A DNA stretch of 64,000 nt from Cytospora piceicola (lineage: Eukaryota; Ascomycota; Sordariomycetes; Diaporthales; Cytosporaceae), in the NCBI GenBank assembly GCA_023375675.1, contig JALQBC010000035.1, positions 186,001-250,000 on the forward strand, read 5' to 3'. The notes beneath the pieces are model-generated. The model was not told the DNA's origin. It was given only the letters and a program-made list of their open reading frames with translations, and did not search any database. Made by a program: the position numbers and the translations under genes. The stretch's first letter is position 1. Each line of letters begins with the position of its first letter. Of this stretch, positions 1 to 11,324 are shown piece by piece.

Positions 1-353
1 GCATCCCTATGCTGAGGTGGGTAGTAGCTGTAAGCGGCAAGTTTGGCGGTGCGGGCTGTAGCCGACTGTTTCTCCTTGCGACGAGAAGAGAGCGAGACGG
101 CGGAGGACGACCTGACACTTCGCCGTGAAGATTTGCAAGGGATGGCGGGGATCTGTGGTGGCGGTGGTGACAAGGGGGTGGTCACGTCGTCGGAAGGGTT
201 GTCGTAAGCGGCAGGAGTGGTATTGATTGTGGGAGTGGTGGTAAAAGTAGTACTAGTAGTAGTAGCAATAGTCGACGTATTGGTATTTATGATGAGCTCG
301 GGCCTTCGCTGGCGATGGCTCCTTCGAGGGGGGTCTCGTTCGGAAGGATTCAT
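1..353 (-). CDS. N-terminus of an unknown low-complexity protein, cut by the window edge
   Basis: An open frame starts with ATG at 353 and stays open for 117 codons to the window edge, so only the amino-terminal part is present. The translation begins MNPSERDPPRRSHRQRRPEL, is basic at the start, then has a Thr-rich stretch (about residues 25-50), a Pro run near residue 68 and a basic Ser/Arg-rich part (about 75-97). It therefore looks disordered and shows no recognisable domain. The lack of stops over 353 nt in such biased sequence supports a real first exon, but the family and function are unknown. An intron near the edge cannot be excluded. Confidence 0.5.
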   Translation of the reverse strand, partial: MNPSERDPPRRSHRQRRPELIINTNTSTIATTTSTTFTTTPTINTTPAAYDNPSDDVTTPLSPPPPQIPAIPCKSSRRSVRSSSAVSLSSRRKEKQSATARTAKLAAYSYYPPQHRD

Positions 354-3300
354 GGTATGGTCGGTATGACCTGACCTGTAAGGCCTAGTCGGTCGGCCTA
401 GGGTGTGCAGTGTGCTGTGTTGCAGTGTGCTATGCTGTGCCGTGCCGCCGCCGAGTCGTACCTGGTTCGAATGGGTCTAGCTGATCGTGTAGGCGCAATC
501 TCATCCTGGGTGAATGCGACGAATGATGCGCGATGGGATGAACAAGGAGAGAAAGAGGGATAGTCGGCAGCACATGCAGGTGCAAATGCACGCCATGCAG
601 AGAGGCCCCCCTGGTGATCCGCAATCCGTGGTACACCTACAGTACTACAGTACTGTCTGTATTGACAGACTGACAGACAGATGACAGACCGATACACCAG
701 GCCTGAGTAGGTAGCTACTGAACCTCTCCCTCTGCCCTTGACTCGACTCGGTGATCCGGCAACCTGTTGACGCTGGAAGCTTTGCTGTCTGTCCCGTCCG
801 GCGGTGACCCGTATGGTACACACTACAAGCCTGACCTTGACCTTGACCTAACCAAACTACCTGGCAAGGTACCTCGGCAAGCCTGGTGGCTTGGTTGTTG
901 GTGGTCGACGTCGTCGCTGGTGTCTGTCTTTGGCTGTTGGTGCTGCTGATTGGTGGTTCGTATTGAGGGTTACCGGCCAGTAATTCGACTGGTACTAATT
1001 GACGATCTGGATTCCCTACTTGGATGTACAGCAGCTGCAATGTAAGATCCAGTTGGATCGAAAGGGGGAATAAAAGGTGGGAATCTTCAAGATGAAAACG
1101 AGAAGGGCATAGTATAAAATGCGAGAACACTTGGCCTTCTCTTTTCCTTCCTATTTCTGGCTTCTGGAATCCGGACTCTGGACTCTGGAATCTGGACTCT
1201 CCGGATTATGGACTACGGATTGCGGATTAAGTGAGGCAGTCAGTCGCCCTGTCTCCATCCTCCACTCTCTCCTCTCTCTCCGTCCCCGTCTCGTCTCGTT
1301 CTTTCTCTCACTTCCGTTATCACCTCTAATTGAATCTCCTGTCCCCGGTGGCCCGAAACCCCCCCCCCCAAGCTTAGGCCGTTAGGCTACCTAGCTACCT
1401 GGGTATTTATTTACCTAGGGCACTTAGGTAGGTACCTCGATTGGTCTAGGTAGGTCTCTCTCCGTCGCTAGGTAATCGCGCTGTGGGCTTCGTCCTGTAA
1501 CAGGGACCTGCCGGGGCCACGTTCCTCTAACAACCCCACTGGTTTCCGGTTTCCAGTTACCTTCGTACTGTCTTGATACACTAGCGAATTGGGGCCGGTC
1601 GGGCACTGCAGGTGCTCCAGGTGCTCGCTCTTATGTAAACCCTTCCCCTTTCCCCTTGCATATTTACCTAGGTACTTACTTAGGTAGGTAAATATAATTA
1701 GATGCCCTGGTGCAGTGTCGTCTGGTAGATATGTAGACTATATCATATCTAGCATTTCAGTCCTTTCAGGGCTCTCATGCCTGTCAGGCCTGTCAGGAGG
1801 ACCCTTGACCGTCAACGGAACCCGAAGCGACCGGAGACAGAGAGATCAGTGTGGGGTTGCCTAGGTACATATCTACCTGGGTAGGTACTGAAGCAGTTAG
1901 GGCCACTCGGGCCTTATTCAGGGGCAAGTGCCCTGTGCAGCGGGCGCCCCTGTTCCACCCACCTGGGCACCACTTTGTATCCCTGCTAAATACCTAAGTA
2001 CCTAGGTAAGTATCTAGGTACCTGCTAAGGTTAGTCTATGTAAGTGCATTAGGTACTGTATACAGTACCTACCTAGGTAGGTACCTAGGTAGTTTCAGGG
2101 ACCCGACCACAGCAGATTTAATTATAGATCTTGTGTGGTGTACTGTAAGAGAAGAGGAAGCAGCAAGGTTAACAACTGGAACTTATCAAACTATATCCGA
2201 AAAGAACAGACAGATGCAGAAACAGAACCAAGAAGAGAAACACGGCAACATAAACATGTTGTTTTTTCCTCTGCAGCTGCTCAGGGGGATCAAGCGCAGG
2301 CAGATTAGCAATGTCCGTGCCTATTTGATGAAGCGATCTTCATTAATCCGGACAAGAGCTGCCAGCTGTCATGTCATCTCATCTGTTGACTTGCATCTGA
2401 GGGACACCAACGATTACGGCTGTACGGATGCATACATATATATGTACATGCAATCATTTGACACCTTCCATGTTAAGATACATACTCAAGTAAATACCCC
2501 AGCCTGTGCAAGTCATCAGGCTCAAGGGGGCTCTTGCATGTGGTCAACTGGGCAGCAGCTTGGGCAGCAGCTTGAGCAGCAGGCACTTCCAAGTTGAACT
2601 AGATTAGTTACAACAAACCAATGAAAACGGTAGACACTCTCGCTGCGGTCGTCAAATCCCTGAAATCCTCGTCGCGCCCTCCTTGATAACATATCAGCAC
2701 GCTGAAAAAGTCAGATAGACACTGGAGTGCATGAGATCCAGTCCACATCAATCAATCCCATACCTTGGGGTCCGTTCTTGGGTCCAGCCCTTGAGTCCTG
2801 CACGAATCCGTAGAGTCAATCAGCCTCTGCGTGTCAGTAATACGATATTAACATTAATATTGACAATAACATTGACAAAAAAAACGGAGACGCATCTCTC
2901 ATTGATGTCAGTGCGTGAACTATCGCCAGACAAGGCCTATTTTGTGGACTTTGGTCTTCTACTGCAATGGGCTTGGAATGGACTCAAGTGCTCACTCTGA
3001 TAGGCACCATACGACATGAGTACGCTGACAACTGGGGGCCACAATCCAGCCCACCTTGACCAGATTTTCTCTCTTCTCTTCTCTATTGATGTACTTGGGT
3101 CAATTGCTTTAGCGTGAAGCCATAACACTGTGCTGATCTTCCGACTTGTACTCTCTCCCCAGGCTGACGAACCTCAAATCAACAGTATTGAGCACACCTA
3201 CATAGGTATTATTATTTGATTATCTGCTACCCGGGGACAAAGTACCTGCTAGACCTAAGATCTAGCTTTGCTGGTGCTTGTATACCAAGAATTTGGTGTA

Positions 3301-3844
3301 GTGAAAGAACTTATTCATTCTATGTCTTTTGGTGACCTTAATTATAGCAACCTGCAACTTGTCACATACTACCAACCATCCCTTTTACATCTCATCCCCA
3401 AACAGCGAATCCCTGTAGCAGTCTCGTATTTTGATTCAATATCAACGAAACGGTTCAATTATCCCGCTTCGTTGTGTAAATAACGGGAGTGCCGCGACGG
3501 TCGAGGCGTGCTCTTTGTGTCTCAAGGGACATGGCCACTGCTTGTGGTTAGATTTTCGGAACGTGATATATCCTTTTGTTTGTCGGCGAGATGTCAGTCA
3601 AGCAAAGAAGAGTATATGAACTATGCCCGAGTTATATATTATTAGTTGACACGTAACTCGGCCACATTTCCAATGGAACCAAAACATAAAACCCTTAAAT
3701 ATCGTTATTACCTACCTGCCTTCGTCGTTTTGGGCAAGATCAGACCGAGTCCCAATCCTCAGACCGAGTCCCAATCCTGAACACCACTAGAGACCAACTT
3801 ACAGACACACACACAGTAAACCCACCTGGACAAAATACATAGAT
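354..3844. other. Gene-poor, repeat-rich interval
   Basis: No convincing gene was found in these 3.5 kb. The interval holds short tandem repeats of TCTGGACTC type (about 1156-1200), a C-run near 1360, and several clusters of the TACCTAGGTA palindrome listed separately. It would contain the promoters of the edge gene on the left and the kinase gene on the right. The longest open frame (2133-2597, +) starts with GTG and matches nothing I recognise. Confidence 0.6.
1381..2095. repeat. Clusters of TACCTAGGTA palindromic repeats
   Basis: Overlapping copies and near-copies of the self-complementary decamer TACCTAGGTA and its shorter core CCTAGGTA occur at about 1381-1460, 1664-1696, 1859-1892 and 1986-2095. 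The last cluster is the densest. The same motif recurs elsewhere in the window (about 19776, 40024, 41203, 41861, 44408, 54403 and 54865) and is confined to intergenic DNA. Confidence 0.8.
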
Positions 3845-6095
3845 ATGGCCGCCCCAGGACCAGCCGCAGGGGGAGGAGGAGGAGGGCAAGCACGCAACCC
3901 GGCCATCGACAACTACCTCGCCGGGCTCCCGGCGCAGTACCTGGCCGAGTTCCGCAGCGTGCAGGCCGTCATCGACAACTTCTTCGCCTACCACCACGCC
4001 GGCCTCTCGACCCACCCCGCCAAGCCGTGGGAGGACCCCAACGTGCCGCCCCCCGGCGCCGCGCCCCCGGGCCGCCGCAGGGGCCGCGGCTTCTGGGACG
4101 GGCAGTACTCGACCGACCCCGCCGCCGCCGTCGAGCGGCAGGCCCGCAGCCGGTGGTTCTTCCGGAACCGGTCCGGGGGCAGCGGCAGGAGGCCCGACGC
4201 GGCCACCGGCGCCGTCAGGGCCGCGCGCAGGTACATCCGGGCCCAGCGGTGCAACGTGCGCCTGCAGGCGGTGCTCGGCTTCGGCGGGAACGGCGTGGCC
4301 TCGCTGTTCGAGCTCTACCCCGGGCCTGGGAGGTACCCGAGGAAGATCGTGGTCAAGTCCATGCTGCGAAGTGGCGGGACCAACCTGGCGGATGAGAAGG
4401 GATACAACCGGGTATGTTCAGGCCATGCTGTGAAAACCCGGGTGAGCCTGGGGTTGGAATATCAGACTGACTAAGTGGATACACAGGGCCTCAAACGAGC
4501 GAGGCATATCATTCAGATTCTGGAATGGGAACGGGAGTTGATGGGCGGCCTGTGGGGAGCGACGACCGCCGACAGAGACAGGTGGAGGCGGATGGACCGG
4601 AACGATGACATGTTGACTCTCGAGTATATGAAGAATGGCGATTTGTGGGGCTTTATCAGAAAGGTTTCCATGGCTGGGCAGAGGATACCTAACAAGATAC
4701 TGTGGAAAGTCTTCATTTGTCGTAAGTCAGTTCCTGTGTTTCTATTCCCTGCGTACCTTTACTAACATGCACGTGATGCGCTTTGGTTTAGTTATCAGGG
4801 CTTGTATTGCAATGAAATACCCTCCAAGATTACGAACAGGCCCAAGGGGCACACATTTCTGGGAAGACCTCGTCGGGCCATATCTGGACGAAGTTACTCA
4901 CGAAGGGGAAGTAGCCATGTTGAACTTGGTACACTTCGATCTTGACACTAAGAACAGTAAGACACACAGATGACCTCTACTTGGGGGCATAGACTAACTC
5001 ATCTCACATCAAGTCTTGATCGGTGATTTCGACGACGGTGAGCACCAGACAGTCCCAGAATTCAAAGTCAGTGACTTTGGGTTGGCCAAGCCCCCACAAC
5101 ATCGGATAATGAACGATCCGTACGTGAATCCCCTCCAGTTCACACAGCTGGTTTTATCCTTTCCTTGACTATATTAGGCCTAAATACTGACACCAATATG
5201 CACATCTAGTAAGGGAGTTTGGAGAAATCGCCGAATGGGAAAGGTCCAATATTTACTACCTGTACGTATCAACTTACATGCGGTGGCTAATTCCACAACT
5301 CCACCAGACAAGTATGCGGTGCTAATAATATCGGGGCTCGTATAGGAACAATTCCATAAAGAGTGGGAGTATATCGATGTCTTACCACGACTGGAACAGC
5401 CACTACCACAAGTTGCTGGTCGGTATGGGTCATGGAGCAATACCTATGCGATAGGCCTCGTAAGTCGGAAGCACCTCCCACCACCCGAACGAAGCAGTCA
5501 TAACCTAGATACAATTTGCAAACTAACGGTCAACGGTGGAAAGTGCATGCACCTTCTAATCACCCAAGCAGGGCCACCCTACCCACCGGCCGCCTACGGC
5601 CCCATGAACACCCCGGCCGGGGACGCCCTTCTCACGAGACCGACACTGTTCACCGACTACTGGCAGAACAGGGTCCGGCCCTTCCACACCCACGGATACA
5701 ACCTCGAAGCAGAGCAGGACCTCGACCCGGAGCTGAGATACCTGCTCATGCGGTGCATGGCCGACCTCCCCGCGGACCGGCCCACGCTCGAGGAGTTGGA
5801 GGCATGGATCGGGGGGAAAGAGGGCGACCCTGACTGGAACGATCCTAACGACGGCACGAGGGTATGGTTCGATATGATATTCCAGTCTGCACCTAATGTG
5901 AGTTGCCTTTGGCTTTCTTCTCCGGGGTCTTTGGGTTGAAGCAAAATACTAATGTGATTATGCGTCAAAAAGCCTCCATCGTCAGCGTCGGACGCACATC
6001 CATCACTCGCCACCACCCCGCAACCTAATCCCCCCCCTGCACGTTTCAATTTCGATTGGAATGGTGTTCCGGTGTCGATGGGCCCGTTGTCCTAG
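3845..6095 (+). CDS. Divergent fungal protein kinase domain protein, eight exons
   Basis: Splicing exons 3845-4411, 4487-4721, 4792-4956, 5014-5119, 5210-5261, 5346-5459, 5544-5897 and 5973-6095 gives 571 aa in frame with GT-AG introns throughout. The protein-kinase fold is visible: a Gly-rich segment GFGGNG, a beta-3 lysine in IVVKSM (K171), a catalytic loop HFDLDTKN (H315, D317, N322) and a DFG motif at D343. Later come GRYGSWSNTYAIG, resembling the activation/APE-to-helix-F region, and a C-lobe with PADRPTLEELEAWI. The HRD arginine and the usual catalytic-loop lysine are replaced (HFD; K to D), as in many lineage-specific fungal kinases. The first 130 residues are Gly/Pro/Arg-rich and the tail is Pro-rich, so both are probably disordered. 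Substrate and pathway are unknown. The start is the first ATG, preceded by AGAT. Confidence 0.85.
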
Positions 6096-8071
6096 TCTGG
6101 TGATGATGATGATGATAGCAACGTGCCAATGGCGTGGGGACCACTGGAGGTAAGGCGTCTCAGGTTGATAGCCGACCTGCTCGAGCCAGTCGTATCACGA
6201 ATCACCCGGATGCTTTTACGATGCCCGTGATACAGGTATCATGGTCCAAGGTAAGATAGAGAGTTTGGGAGGGGTTAGGCGTCGCAGAATCAGCCGTTAG
6301 AAGATTGTTATTGTTCCAGATTCTTAGCCGAGGGACTCAAGGCGTAATTATCCTTCAATGTTGGGTTTGTAGTTTCCACACCACATATAGATTCTTGTCA
6401 TGATGATTACATATTGAACGTTAATACCCAAACTGTGAGCCACGGTGATACACTTTCACCCAATGGAACCTGTGATGGTTGGTTCCTCGGGATGATATCC
6501 CGCCGTATTACTCGTTGATGGTGCACTGCGCGCTGGTGGAGGTTAGACTTTCCCCTGGGGCCCATGGTTTTCTTGGCGCATAAGAGCCTCATTGCTTGTT
6601 TTGACGACTTCTTCTCTTCTCTATACGGCTTTTCTCGTGTCAGTATTACCACATTCATATTCATTCTCTCTTCCTGGCGGTTGACAACGAGTCGTGTCAG
6701 GGCGTCCGATAGTATTGAGCTGTCCAGGTGGCTGTTCATCATCCATGAGGAATTCAAGACATATAAGTCCTTCCCACCTTTGATTTCGAGGATAATCGTT
6801 CTCCGACTTTTAACACAAACCAGATCACTCTCATTGCTTTCTGGGCAGACTTTGCGCACTCAAAGTTGTGTGACTAGTCCAAATCAACTCGAATGCGAGG
6901 CAACCCCCCTCTCCTCCCCCAAGCAAAGGTTCCCAAATTCCCCGCTGAATGCATTGTGACGACCTGCATGCAACGATCCTGAGGAGAAAGAAGGGCTAGC
7001 GCCGGCGAAGGACGATAATCATGGGCGTGTGCATGCCGGAGTTCCGTCCCCAGGCCTAGGTGAGGAGCTTGTCATCCATGGGCTGAGCGTGAACCGAGAG
7101 GTGATGAATGATCCCATGGCTCGAGACCACCCAACCGGTGTGGGCACCAACGAAGAAAAAACAAAGCCATATTGAGCAGTCGGATGTTTACCAGCCAGAC
7201 GGGACACCAACAAAGGATGCTTTAACCAAATCGAGCAGTCCGTTGATTAGCGGCCAGACGGGGCGCCCTCTTTTTCGTTCCTTATCAGGCAGGTCCAGGA
7301 GACTGGTTCCAGACTTGTCCAGATAACGGCACAGTCCTCTCCCAACAGGATACGATTAGGTGGTGTGGACCACCCAGTCTATGCAACAGGTTCGGCAAGA
7401 CTTCAGTCATAGTCGGAGATCGGCCCGAATTAGGGAAACTTGCGAATACACAAGGGCTCTTTCTGCTTAGCCCTCTGTGTCGACGTGGGGGAGCACATAG
7501 TGCAGCCGCCACCTGCCATGGAATGGGATGATTTAACAACCATGGGAAGTGGAGAGACTCATGGTCCCTTCTTCTGACCAACCTTGGTATTGCCGGATAT
7601 GACATCGATACGCGACGATACGATAACCTCGCATGAGCGTCACGATCAGGACTTACATACTGGGCAATGCAGACCGGCGATGGTGTGTGGAACCATGGTA
7701 TGCGCATTGCTTATCGCGGGAAAACATCCCGCGTTTCATGCATGGTGGCGGCGTCTGGAATATTCTGGGAGGACATGCTAGGTCGTAGACAGTGTACACT
7801 TCCGACATGATAACGCAAATGGGACATAGCCCGAATGCCCCTGCTCGGCGGACAGAAGTACAGAAGTGTAAATTACTACGGTCCAGGGTGATGAGTTCAC
7901 GATGATGTGCGTTCGAAGTTCAGCGAGGATATATCCGCAAGGTAGCTCCGGCCTCCATCTGCGGCTGGAGTTCCTGAGTTGTCTCGCTATACACTTCCCC
8001 TCTCACCTTGGGAGACCGGCACCTCCTCACCTTACTTGAAGAAGCTCGACACTGGGCTTCCTTAGTCTAAG
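6096..8071. other. Intergenic interval between kinase and OPT genes
   Basis: No gene was recognised. Two overlapping open frames at 6407-6859 (-, GTG start) and 6564-6959 (+, ATG start) have no family signature and look like chance frames. An imperfect two-unit tandem repeat lies at 7144-7263. The last few hundred bases would carry the promoter and 5' UTR of the first OPT gene. Confidence 0.55.
7144..7263. repeat. Two-unit imperfect tandem repeat of about 60 bp
   Basis: The segments 7144-7203 and 7204-7263 align along their length. They share CACCAAC at the start, GAGCAGTC in the middle and GCCAGACGGG at the end. Divergence between the two units suggests an old duplication. No coding function is apparent. 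Confidence 0.6.
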
Positions 8072-11000
8072 ATGACAACCATCAGCAGCACCGTCGCTCC
8101 GGAGACGGAGAAGGGCGACCTCTACATCGAAGAGAAGCAAGCTCTCGACCCCAAAGTCTCGGACCCCTCCCTCGTGGGCGGAGAGACCAAGGAGGACGCC
8201 TTCACCCAGCTGCGCGAGCTATACGCCGAGCACGAGCTCGACTACAACTTCCCACAGGACCTGCTCGCGCGGGCCAAGGAAGCCCTCGACAACGAGAATG
8301 CGGACCCCAACACGGAAAACACGCGCAGGCTGCTGTGGGAGTTCCACACCCAGACGCAGCTCGCCGAGAACGACTCGCCGTACCCCGAGGTCCGTGCCGT
8401 CGTCGACCCCGTCGATGACCCCAGCTTACCTGTGAACACCTTTCGCGTGTGGGTTCTCGGCACCTTCTTTGTGATCCTGGGCACCGGGGTCGATCAGTTC
8501 TTCTCGCTGCGCTACCCTGGTATCTGGGTCTACTCGTACTTGGCCCAGTTCCTTGCCTATCCGTGTGGTGTCTTCATGGCGAAGGTGCTTCCCACCGCGA
8601 GGATTCCTCTCGGGCGGTTATCGTTTACCCTCAATCCTGGCCCTTTCAACCAGAAGGAACACATGTTGATTACCATCATGAGCAACGTCTCTTATGGTGG
8701 CTTTAACGGCACCGCGTATGTCACCTACATTTTGCAAGTCTTGCGCATGCCTTTCTGGTACAACGACCAGAAGCTCGTCAACAACGCCGGATGGCAAATC
8801 ACACTGGTTCTTGGGACGCAGCTTCTTGGCTATGGTACAGCCGGTCTTGCTCGTCGGTTCCTCGTCTAGTAAGTTAATTCCTCCGTCTTTTTGGGTGTTT
8901 TGGTCAGATGTCTTCACACTATTGCCGATTGTACAATGGCTGCATGCTGACTTTGATATGATAATAGTCCCCAGTCCATGATTTGGCCAAAGAACTTGGC
9001 TCAAATCGCCTTGAACAAGGCCCTGCACCATGAAGAGGGTCGCGAGGAGAATGTCCACGGCTGGAGGATCACACGTTTCCGGTTCTTCCTCATATGCTTC
9101 GGTGCAATGTTCCTCTACTACTGGTTAGTTGTCTTCTATGGCTTGACGCCAATGTTGCCTATGCTTTACACATGCTAATTCTACGCCCAGGTTTCCTGGC
9201 TATATTTTCCAAGCGCTTTCTTACTTCAACTGGATGACGTGGATTGCTCCCAACAACTTGAAACTAGCTGTTGTCACGGGGAGTGTGTGCGGAATGGGCC
9301 TCAATCCGTGGACAACGTTCGATGTAAGTAGCGCCCCCTTTCCCACTAAATAGTCAGCTTTCTTGTGATAGCATGATGAGAAATCCCTGCTGACCCTCTG
9401 ATTCTCTTAGTGGAACATGGTGACTTACCTGGCTGATCCGATTGTTTCCCCTTTCTTCTCTATTGCCAACCTGGCCGCAGGCAGTAAGCAATTATTGATA
9501 TTGACCATTGAAGGGAATACATCACTAACTACGAATCTGCAGTGTTCATTGTATCTTTCTTTATCATCATCCCGATATTTTTCGCAAATGTAAGACTCTT
9601 CCCTCCATACCCAAATACACATGAATCTCTGGTTGTTCTAATCGATCATGACAGGTATGGAACACCGGCTACTTCAACATCAACTCCTCGGATGTATTCG
9701 ACAATACCGGAAGCGCGTACAACGTCAGCAGGATCCTCAATGCCGACTACACGCTTAACGTTGCCGAATACGAAGCATACAGTGCTCCGTACCTTTCTGC
9801 TAGTTACGCAATCCTCTACATGTTCTTCTTTGCCGCCTACCTCGCCTGCATCACACACGTGCTGCTTTACAACTGGAGGGATTTGGCTCTCGGTTTCAAA
9901 TCCGTCAAGGACAGCATCCTGAAGGGGCGAGAATACTGGTTCCGGAGCTCCCGTGAGCAGTTCACCGACGTCCACAACCGTCTCATGATGGAGTGTAGGT
10001 TTTCCTCCTGTTCTTAATTGTTAAGAAGTGGTCCGGGCGAATATATGGCGATCTTATGGCCCTTGTGATGTCCATGGCGAAACAGATGACTGACTTTGAA
10101 GCTTGCAGACAAGGATTGCCCAGAATCATGGTACATGATCGTTCTAGCCGTCGCCTTTATCCTCTCCTGCGTGTCGACGCTCTACTACGATACCGGGTTC
10201 CCAGTCTGGGGCATCTTCCTCGCCATCGCTTTTAGCCTGACCCTCCAAGTCCCCCTCGGCATCATCATGGCCATGACCAACAACGAGATCACCCTGAACG
10301 TAGTGGCCGAGCTCATCGCCGGCTACGCGTTCGCAGGCAAGCCCCTCCCCAACATGATATTCAAGATGTTCGGGTACATCGCAACCGCGCAGTCGATCCA
10401 GTTCGTCGCGGACCTCAAGCTGGCGCACTACACAAAGATCCCCCCTCGTCTGGTCTTCATGGCCCAGCTGTACGCCACAATCTGGGGAGGCTTGGTCTCC
10501 ATCGGTGTGAATGACTGGCAGCTGTCCAACATCCCCGGGGTCTGCACCGATGAGGCATCAGGATCCTTCACCTGTCCAAGTAGGTCCCTTCCTTGAGAAA
10601 CACAACCTCCTCGTTTGGATATATACTGACTGCCAAACTTTCCACGAATAGACACATCAGTATTCTTCACCGCAAGCGTGGTCTGGGGCGCCGTGGGGCC
10701 AAAGCGCATGTTCTCAGATGGCATCTACCACCCGACCCTCTACGGCTTCCTCATCGGCGCCCTCCTGCCCATCCCCTTCTACTTCCTCGCCAAGCGCTTC
10801 CCCAACAGCTGGGTCCGGCAGATCCACATCCCCGTCCTCCTCAGCGGGCCCCTGAACCTCGCCCCTTACAACTTCAGCTTCTACGCGACGTGCCTGTGGG
10901 TCGCCGGCTTCTTCAACGTCTACGTCAAGAGGAGGTTCAGCGGCTGGTGGCAGAAGTACGCGCTCGTCATGACGACGGCGTTCCAGGTCGGCTTGGCCCT

Positions 11001-11139
11001 GTCGGCCATTGTGATCTTCTTTGCGGTCCAGTTCAAGCCCAAGAACATCGACTGGTGGGGCAACAATGTGCCGTTTGCGGGAGTGGATGGGTCGGATGGG
11101 TGTATATTGAAGTACGTGGCTCCTGGCGAGCACTTCTGA
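8072..11139 (+). CDS. OPT-family oligopeptide transporter (first of two)
   Basis: Eight exons (8072-8868, 8968-9123, 9191-9323, 9411-9483, 9543-9589, 9655-9994, 10109-10579, 10652-11139) join in frame to 834 aa, within the usual size of fungal OPT proteins. Two family signatures are present: NPGPF (residues 188-192) and KIPPR (625-629). About fourteen to sixteen hydrophobic helices follow a cytosolic, acidic N-terminal segment of about 125 residues. OPT proteins are proton-coupled importers of small peptides, glutathione or siderophore-like compounds, in the plasma membrane or endomembranes. The substrate here cannot be read from sequence. The C-terminus WWGNNVPFAG...GEHF is slightly shorter than in many relatives. 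The gene is tail-to-tail with a second OPT gene 185 bp downstream. Confidence 0.93.
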
Positions 11140-11324
11140 GTCGGGATATGTATGCTACATTCAGATCTTTAGTGAATAGAGCGGTGATGAAGTATTGGTC
11201 TAGAGAATCAATTGAAGCATATCGTCTATGTCCTTGTAAAGAGCCTGATCAATAAGTAGGCAGCCTCGATCTCACACCACCGAATAGCATCCCGACATGC
11301 AATACCAGATTTACCTGACTCTAC

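Noticed and set aside
463..475. GGTTCGAATGGG resembling a tRNA T-loop
   Set aside because: No matching stem, A-box or acceptor arms are found around it.
2133..2597. 154-codon plus-strand frame in the left gap
   Set aside because: It starts with GTG, has low-complexity parts and shows no recognisable domain.
6407..6959. Overlapping 150- and 131-codon frames on opposite strands
   Set aside because: No family motif, no splice support, and only one of them starts with ATG. I could not support either as a gene.
10593..11255. 220-codon plus-strand open frame
   Set aside because: It is a frame-shifted shadow of the last OPT exon; the real frame continues the conserved transporter sequence.
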